This document shows positions 60,440-64,000 of a stretch of 64,000 nt of DNA, piece after piece (the stretch's first letter is position 1; every line of letters starts with the position of its first letter). Origin of the DNA: Rufibacter latericius. GTDB lineage: Bacteria; Bacteroidota; Bacteroidia; Cytophagales; Hymenobacteraceae. The stretch lies in NCBI RefSeq assembly GCF_003721515.1, contig NZ_RJJD01000010.1, forward strand, positions 33,786 through 97,785. Reading direction: 5' to 3'. Below the pieces are notes generated by a model. It did not search any database. It worked only from the letters and a program-made list of their open reading frames with translations, and was not told the origin of the DNA. The translations under genes were made by a program, and so were the position numbers.

Positions 60440-60469
60440 AAAATTAAATCGGCGTAAGCCAAAGAACTT

Positions 60470-62263
60470 TTATTTCTTCTGCGACTTGGCCCAAGTATCC
60501 ATTTTCTTCTCCAGCACACTCAAAGGCATGTTGCCGTCTTTCAAAAGTTCATCGTGGAAGGAAGCCAGTTTAAACTGATCCCCTAACTCTTTCTCGTACT
60601 TGGCACGCAGTTCCCCGATTTTGAGTTGACCAATTTTGTAAGAAAGGGCCTGGCCAGGAATTGCCATGTAGCGCTCAATCTCGGCAATGGCCCCTTCCTC
60701 TGAAATGGCTTCGTTGGCCATCATGTACTGGATAGCTTCCTCGCGGGTCATGCCTTTTGTGTGCATTCCAACGTCTACTACCAGGCGAATGGCCCGGTGC
60801 ATTTCATCACCCAGGGCGCCCATGTACTGGTAAGGATCGGTGTAGAGGCCTAACTCTTTTCCAAGGGATTCGGTGTACAGCGCCCAGCCTTCGCCGAAGG
60901 CTCCGTACCAGTTGAACCGGCGGAACTTAGGCAGGCTTTCGTTTTCCTGCTGAAGCGAGATCTGGTAATGGTGCCCGGGAATGGCTTCGTGCAGGAACAG
61001 CGACTCCATGCCCGAGGTGGTGTTAAACTTGGTGGCGTCTAAGATAGGTAGGTAGAAAATGCCGGGGCGGGACCCGTCTGGGGAACCCTGGTTGTATTCC
61101 GCGGAGGCAGAGGCTGCCCTGAAGGCTTCGGTCTGGCGTATCTCAAATGGCGTTTTTGGCGTGCGGCCGAACATCTTCTGAAGGTTTGGGGTAATCTTGG
61201 CCTGAATGGAGCGGAAAGCACCAAGCACTTCGTCGGGGGTTTTGTAAGGCGTGAATTTGGGATCGTTGCGCAGGTAGGTAAAGAACTGGTCCATGTTTCC
61301 TTTGAAACCTACCTGGTCTTTCACTTTCAGCATCTCGCCGTTGATGCGCTTCACCTCCTGCTGGCCGGTTTTGTAGATTTCATCAGGAGATTGATCGGTG
61401 GTGGTCCAGTACTTGACATAGTAGGTGTAGAGGTCTTTTCCGCCGGTTACTTCCTTAATGCCGGTACTGGTGCGGGCCTTGGGCAGGTATTCCTGCTGCA
61501 GGAACGTAGCCAGCTTCTGGTAAGTAGGCACCAGTTGGGTACTGATGGCTTGTTTATAGGCTTGGGTCAGGCGGGCGCGGTCTGCGGCGGGCACCTCGGC
61601 CGGAAAGTTCTGGATGGGGCCGTAGAACAGGCTTTTGGTTGGGTCTGAGACCACCATGCTCTGCATCTGCGGGATCATCTTGGTCACCAAAGGTCTTGGA
61701 AGCACCAGGCCGGCATTCATTCCCTTCCTGAAATTGGCGATGGCACTGTCGGCCCAGACGGTGAAGCCCTGCACGCGGCCCAACCAGTTCTCGTAGTCTT
61801 TGGTGTTCTTGAAGGGCTGATTGCCGGTGCCCGCACCCAATTGGCCCATGGTGAGCGGCAGACCCCAGAACTGCTGGAAAGGAATCATCCAGGTGTTAAG
61901 TTTCAGGCCCTCTAACCGGGATTTGGTTTCGTACTCGAAGATATCGTAGCTGATCTGGTCGTTGGCGTTCAGGTCCTGGCGCTCAAACTGATGCAGCTTG
62001 TCCTGGTACTCCTTGTAGAATGTGTTCAGGGAATCTCGAAACGCTTGGGTGTTGTCGTTGGGCAGGAGGTGGTTGTAGCGGTTGTCGCCTTGGGAGGTGG
62101 CATCCAGGGGGAAAAACCGGGCATTCTGCTCCCAGTAATCTTCAAATAAAGTAGAAAGCTGGGGGTTGTTGGACACATTGGCCGCCGTGGCGGTCTCTGT
62201 TTTCTTCTGGCAGGCAGACAGCAGCGCTCCGGCCAGTAAAGCCGACAGCATCAATTTTTTCAT
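60470..62263 (-). CDS. DUF885 family lipoprotein, putative metallopeptidase
   Basis: Lipoprotein of 597 residues from the ATG at 62263 (MKKLMLSALLAGALLSACQK, lipobox LSAC); a longer ORF to 62317 is unlikely. DUF885 proteins are gluzincin-like: the zinc helix is LFLHEAIPGHHYQISL near residue 435, with a downstream glutamate in EGWALYTESLGKELGLY. Related proteins cleave dipeptides or act as carboxypeptidases, but substrates are largely unknown. Common in Bacteroidota as an exported peptide scavenger. Confidence 0.9.
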   Translation of the reverse strand: MKKLMLSALLAGALLSACQKKTETATAANVSNNPQLSTLFEDYWEQNARFFPLDATSQGDNRYNHLLPNDNTQAFRDSLNTFYKEYQDKLHQFERQDLNANDQISYDIFEYETKSRLEGLKLNTWMIPFQQFWGLPLTMGQLGAGTGNQPFKNTKDYENWLGRVQGFTVWADSAIANFRKGMNAGLVLPRPLVTKMIPQMQSMVVSDPTKSLFYGPIQNFPAEVPAADRARLTQAYKQAISTQLVPTYQKLATFLQQEYLPKARTSTGIKEVTGGKDLYTYYVKYWTTTDQSPDEIYKTGQQEVKRINGEMLKVKDQVGFKGNMDQFFTYLRNDPKFTPYKTPDEVLGAFRSIQAKITPNLQKMFGRTPKTPFEIRQTEAFRAASASAEYNQGSPDGSRPGIFYLPILDATKFNTTSGMESLFLHEAIPGHHYQISLQQENESLPKFRRFNWYGAFGEGWALYTESLGKELGLYTDPYQYMGALGDEMHRAIRLVVDVGMHTKGMTREEAIQYMMANEAISEEGAIAEIERYMAIPGQALSYKIGQLKIGELRAKYEKELGDQFKLASFHDELLKDGNMPLSVLEKKMDTWAKSQKK

Positions 62264-62371
62264 AAGGTTCTGTTTGTTTTTGGGTGGCCTAAGATAGCCA
62301 ACAAAAGCCAAGGCCAATTACTTCTCCTTTTACGGCAGCGGTAAAAAGTTTGGGGTACGTACAAACCCTTT

Positions 62372-62408
62372 GTTTTAGAGGCATTTCTGAGAAAACACCC
62401 GGTAAACG
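62372..62408. repeat. Dispersed palindromic element
   Basis: GTTTTAGAGGCATTTCT and GAGAAAACACCCGGTAAACG; between the divergent DUF885 and thyA genes. The remaining 300 bases of this gap show no other feature. Confidence 0.5.
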
Positions 62409-62562
62409 GGTGGGCTTTTCCGGAAGCACTCTGCCCAATTTTCTATTTTAAACCCAAGAAAGAGAGGGGAGGAGTTTTGTTTCTATCCTTTGGGTGTAGC
62501 CACTTTTTCCTATCTTCAAGCACCCATTTCTAATTCCAACTTCTAAATTCCCCATTAATAAT

Positions 62563-63357
62563 ATGCAGGCTTACTTAGATCTAATGCGCCACATTCTGGA
62601 TAAGGGCGTGAAAAAGGAAGACCGGACTGGCACCGGTACCCTGAGTGTGTTTGGCTACCAGATGCGGTTCAACCTGCAGGAAGGTTTTCCGTTGGTGACC
62701 ACCAAGAAAGTACACTTGAAGTCTATCATTTATGAATTGCTTTGGTTTTTGCGCGGCGAAACCAATGTGCGCTGGTTGCAGGAGCGAGGCGTGAGCATCT
62801 GGAACGAGTGGGCCGATGAAAACGGCGACCTCGGGCCGGTGTACGGCTCGCAGTGGCGTTCCTGGCCAACTCCAGACGGCGGACACATAGATCAGATTCA
62901 ACAGGTGATAGAACAGATCAAGCGTAACCCAGATTCGCGCCGCCTCATTGTGAGCGCTTGGAACGTGGCCGAAGTCAACAACATGAAGCTGCCGCCCTGT
63001 CATGCGTTCTTCCAGTTCTACGTAGCCGAGGGAAAACTATCCTGCCAGTTGTACCAACGGTCTGCCGATGTGTTCTTAGGCGTGCCCTTCAACATTGCCT
63101 CTTATGCGCTGCTCACCATGATGGTGGCCCAAGTCTGCGACCTGCAACCCGGCGAATTCATCTGGACTGGCGGCGACACCCACCTCTACACCAACCACCT
63201 GGAGCAAACCGAACTTCAGCTTACCCGTGAGCCTAAAGCGTTGCCAAAGATGAAGATTAACCCAGACGTGAAAGATATTTTCGGGTTCTCTTTTGAAGAT
63301 TTCAAGCTGGAAGAATATGAGCCGTGGCCCGGGATTAAGGCACCTGTGGCGGTGTAA
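62563..63357 (+). CDS. thyA: Thymidylate synthase
   Basis: ThyA of 264 residues, methylating dUMP with methylene-tetrahydrofolate. Seen: [19 protein letters not shown], the nucleophile Cys in [35 protein letters not shown] and [11 protein letters not shown]. It is full length and compares end to end with E. coli ThyA (264 residues). No folA gene follows; instead the next sequence is a cassette-like region. Confidence 0.97.
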   Translation: MQAYLDLMRHILDKGVKKEDRTGTGTLSVFGYQMRFNLQEGFPLVTTKKVHLKSIIYELLWFLRGETNVRWLQERGVSIWNEWADENGDLGPVYGSQWRSWPTPDGGHIDQIQQVIEQIKRNPDSRRLIVSAWNVAEVNNMKLPPCHAFFQFYVAEGKLSCQLYQRSADVFLGVPFNIASYALLTMMVAQVCDLQPGEFIWTGGDTHLYTNHLEQTELQLTREPKALPKMKINPDVKDIFGFSFEDFKLEEYEPWPGIKAPVAV

Positions 63358-63383
63358 TCTTGTTTTTAAGCCTCCTTTCAAAG

Positions 63384-63424
63384 GGCTAATAACCGGAGTT
63401 GTTCCGTTTATACATTAGTTAGGC
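63384..63424. other. Degenerate attC-like site at the cassette junction
   Basis: Ends in GTTAGGC (63418-63424), an exact GTTRRRY core. The 5' side GGCTAAT at 63385-63391 is a two-mismatch complement, and inner arms AACCGGA and TCCGTTTAT pair imperfectly. Shorter than the full site at 63853-63920; it could be a worn attC or a secondary insertion site next to thyA. Confidence 0.45.
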
Positions 63425-63441
63425 ATAAATTAGAATAAAAA

Positions 63442-63846
63442 ATGAAAATTGTTTTAGTCATAATATATATAATAGCCCTTGTAGAACTGACTATTGGATG
63501 GAGCCAAAATCCAAAGAAGAAATTCTACAGGAAACTGTTTAATATCAAAATATATATAATAACGCTTTTCTGTTCTTTTCTTCTGCTCATAATTCCGTTA
63601 TACGACTTAATATATGACCACCAATTTGGCAATGTTTATTTAGCAATACCCTTTACCTATCTCATCTTATTTAAAATTGCCGACGGAATATCCTTACTAG
63701 TGAATAAGAGGCACATCATCATTGTGGGAAGAGGTGATAACTTTCCTAAGGAGCATAAATGGTATGTGGATTCTGTTTTGTCCTTTACAGCTTTATTTGG
63801 CGCTGTTGTTATTCCTGTCTTGATTCGTGAATGCATAAATAATTAA
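63442..63846 (+). CDS. AT-rich small membrane protein in an integron-like gene cassette
   Basis: Hypothetical protein of 134 residues with about four hydrophobic helices (KIVLVIIYIIALVELTIGW, IYIITLFCSFLLLIIPLY, YLAIPFTYLILFKIADG and a C-terminal SFTALFGAVVIPVLI). No family recognised. Base composition is much more AT-rich than the neighbouring thyA. It begins 18 bases after a GTTAGGC core and ends six bases before a full attC-like site, the standard layout of an integron cassette. Role unknown. Confidence 0.7.
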   Translation: MKIVLVIIYIIALVELTIGWSQNPKKKFYRKLFNIKIYIITLFCSFLLLIIPLYDLIYDHQFGNVYLAIPFTYLILFKIADGISLLVNKRHIIIVGRGDNFPKEHKWYVDSVLSFTALFGAVVIPVLIRECINN

Positions 63847-63852
63847 ATCTAT

Positions 63853-63920
63853 GCCTAACAACGTGTAAACGCCAGCATCGCCCGACGGCCTTGCCGTCGT
63901 TTACACAAGTACGTTGGACG
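63853..63920. other. attC-like recombination site
   Basis: 68 bases bounded by GCCTAAC (R'', RYYYAAC) at 63853 and GTTGGAC (R', GTTRRRY) at 63914. Inner arms GTGTAAACG and CGTTTACAC pair exactly, with a three-base spacer on one side and six on the other, the asymmetry expected of attC sites. The centre carries a GACGGC/GCCGTC hairpin. No other intergenic sequence here has this structure. Identification is by motif only. Confidence 0.75.
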
Positions 63921-63933
63921 CAAAAAGAAAAGA

Positions 63934-64000
63934 TGAATCTAGATCGAATAAGTGAGCTTAATGAAGCTTTGGCTAAAGGCACTGATACATCGTTGGAAAT
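63934..64000 (+). CDS. Start of a second cassette gene, truncated by the window
   Basis: An open frame from ATG at 63934 reading MNLDRISELNEALAKGTDTS, cut at the right edge. It begins 13 bases after the attC-like core, as the previous cassette ORF begins shortly after its own core. Too short to identify. Confidence 0.5.

Larger units (their letters stand above)
59888..60469. other. Structured intergenic region, GC-rich, no clear gene
   Basis: About 580 bases. It contains: a stem at 60022-60044 (GACCTC/GAGGTC), a hairpin at 60076-60109, a direct repeat at 60111-60150, and a GC-rich block at 60180-60300 with several small inverted repeats. Short minus-strand frames are open here but look non-coding. 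Possibly a degenerate mobile or interspersed element or an untranslated RNA. Confidence 0.4.

Noticed and set aside
1..64000. Search for tRNA, rRNA and common riboswitches
   Set aside because: No cloverleaf with a GGTTCGAATCC-type arm, no rRNA signature and no familiar aptamer core was found by reading; covariance models were not run.

Overview
The window looks like the chromosome of a Bacteroidota bacterium of the Cytophagales, most likely Hymenobacteraceae (Rufibacter/Nibribacter/Pontibacter-like). This is inferred from several things: protein families typical of the phylum (DUF4296 and DUF1573 proteins, a Bat-type VWA locus, DUF885 lipoproteins), lipoproteins with acidic residues right after the lipobox cysteine, several matches to the Bacteroidota -7 promoter element TAnnTTTG, and moderate GC with dense gene packing. 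No rRNA, tRNA or CRISPR array was found.

Layout. 1-9.7 kb: a truncated secreted glycosylasparaginase, a RES/Xre toxin-antitoxin pair with a palindromic operator, a DctA transporter, an HxlR regulator divergent from a nitroreductase, an aldo/keto reductase, a Nudix hydrolase, a hotdog thioesterase and a RecD-like helicase. 9.7-14.4 kb: DUF423, YggS and a reduced Bat locus (DUF58, a membrane-anchored protein, BatA). 14.4-27 kb: a FAD/Rieske oxidoreductase, a MATE exporter, an ergothioneine pair (EgtB, EgtD) with a PLP enzyme downstream, MenC, a Sir2 deacylase without its usual zinc cysteines, topoisomerase I and SixA.

27.2-37.9 kb is the most striking part. It is a compact chemosensory operon: ParA-like ATPase, a soluble chemoreceptor of about 1812 residues with about 15 HAMP-like motifs (thirteen 92-residue repeats), CheW, CheY, a CheB with a degenerate receiver domain, CheA and a two-site CheC phosphatase. 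No CheR is present. A strong terminator closes it. 38-40.4 kb: polyamine synthesis by an AdoMet decarboxylase-spermidine synthase fusion and an agmatinase. 40.4-57.3 kb: RecQ, a lipoprotein subtilase, a LexA/CI-like repressor, pirin, a phospholipase C-like protein, a Gly-Thr-Thr repeat lipoprotein behind a very AT-rich leader, RmuC, a CYP152-type P450 and an AddB-like nuclease. 57.4-60 kb: three tandem paralogous PPP-family phosphatases. 60.4-64 kb: a DUF885 lipoprotein, ThyA, and at the right edge what looks like an integron-type gene cassette (small AT-rich ORF bounded by attC-like sites) followed by the start of a second.

Across the window, more than twenty intergenic copies of a palindromic element of about 35 bp recur, mostly just downstream of genes. 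Its ideal halves read GTTTTAGGGCTGTTTTC and GAAAACAGCCCTAAAAC. Four or five copies are near-perfect hairpins that probably act as terminators, and one has been absorbed into the C-terminus of a membrane protein.
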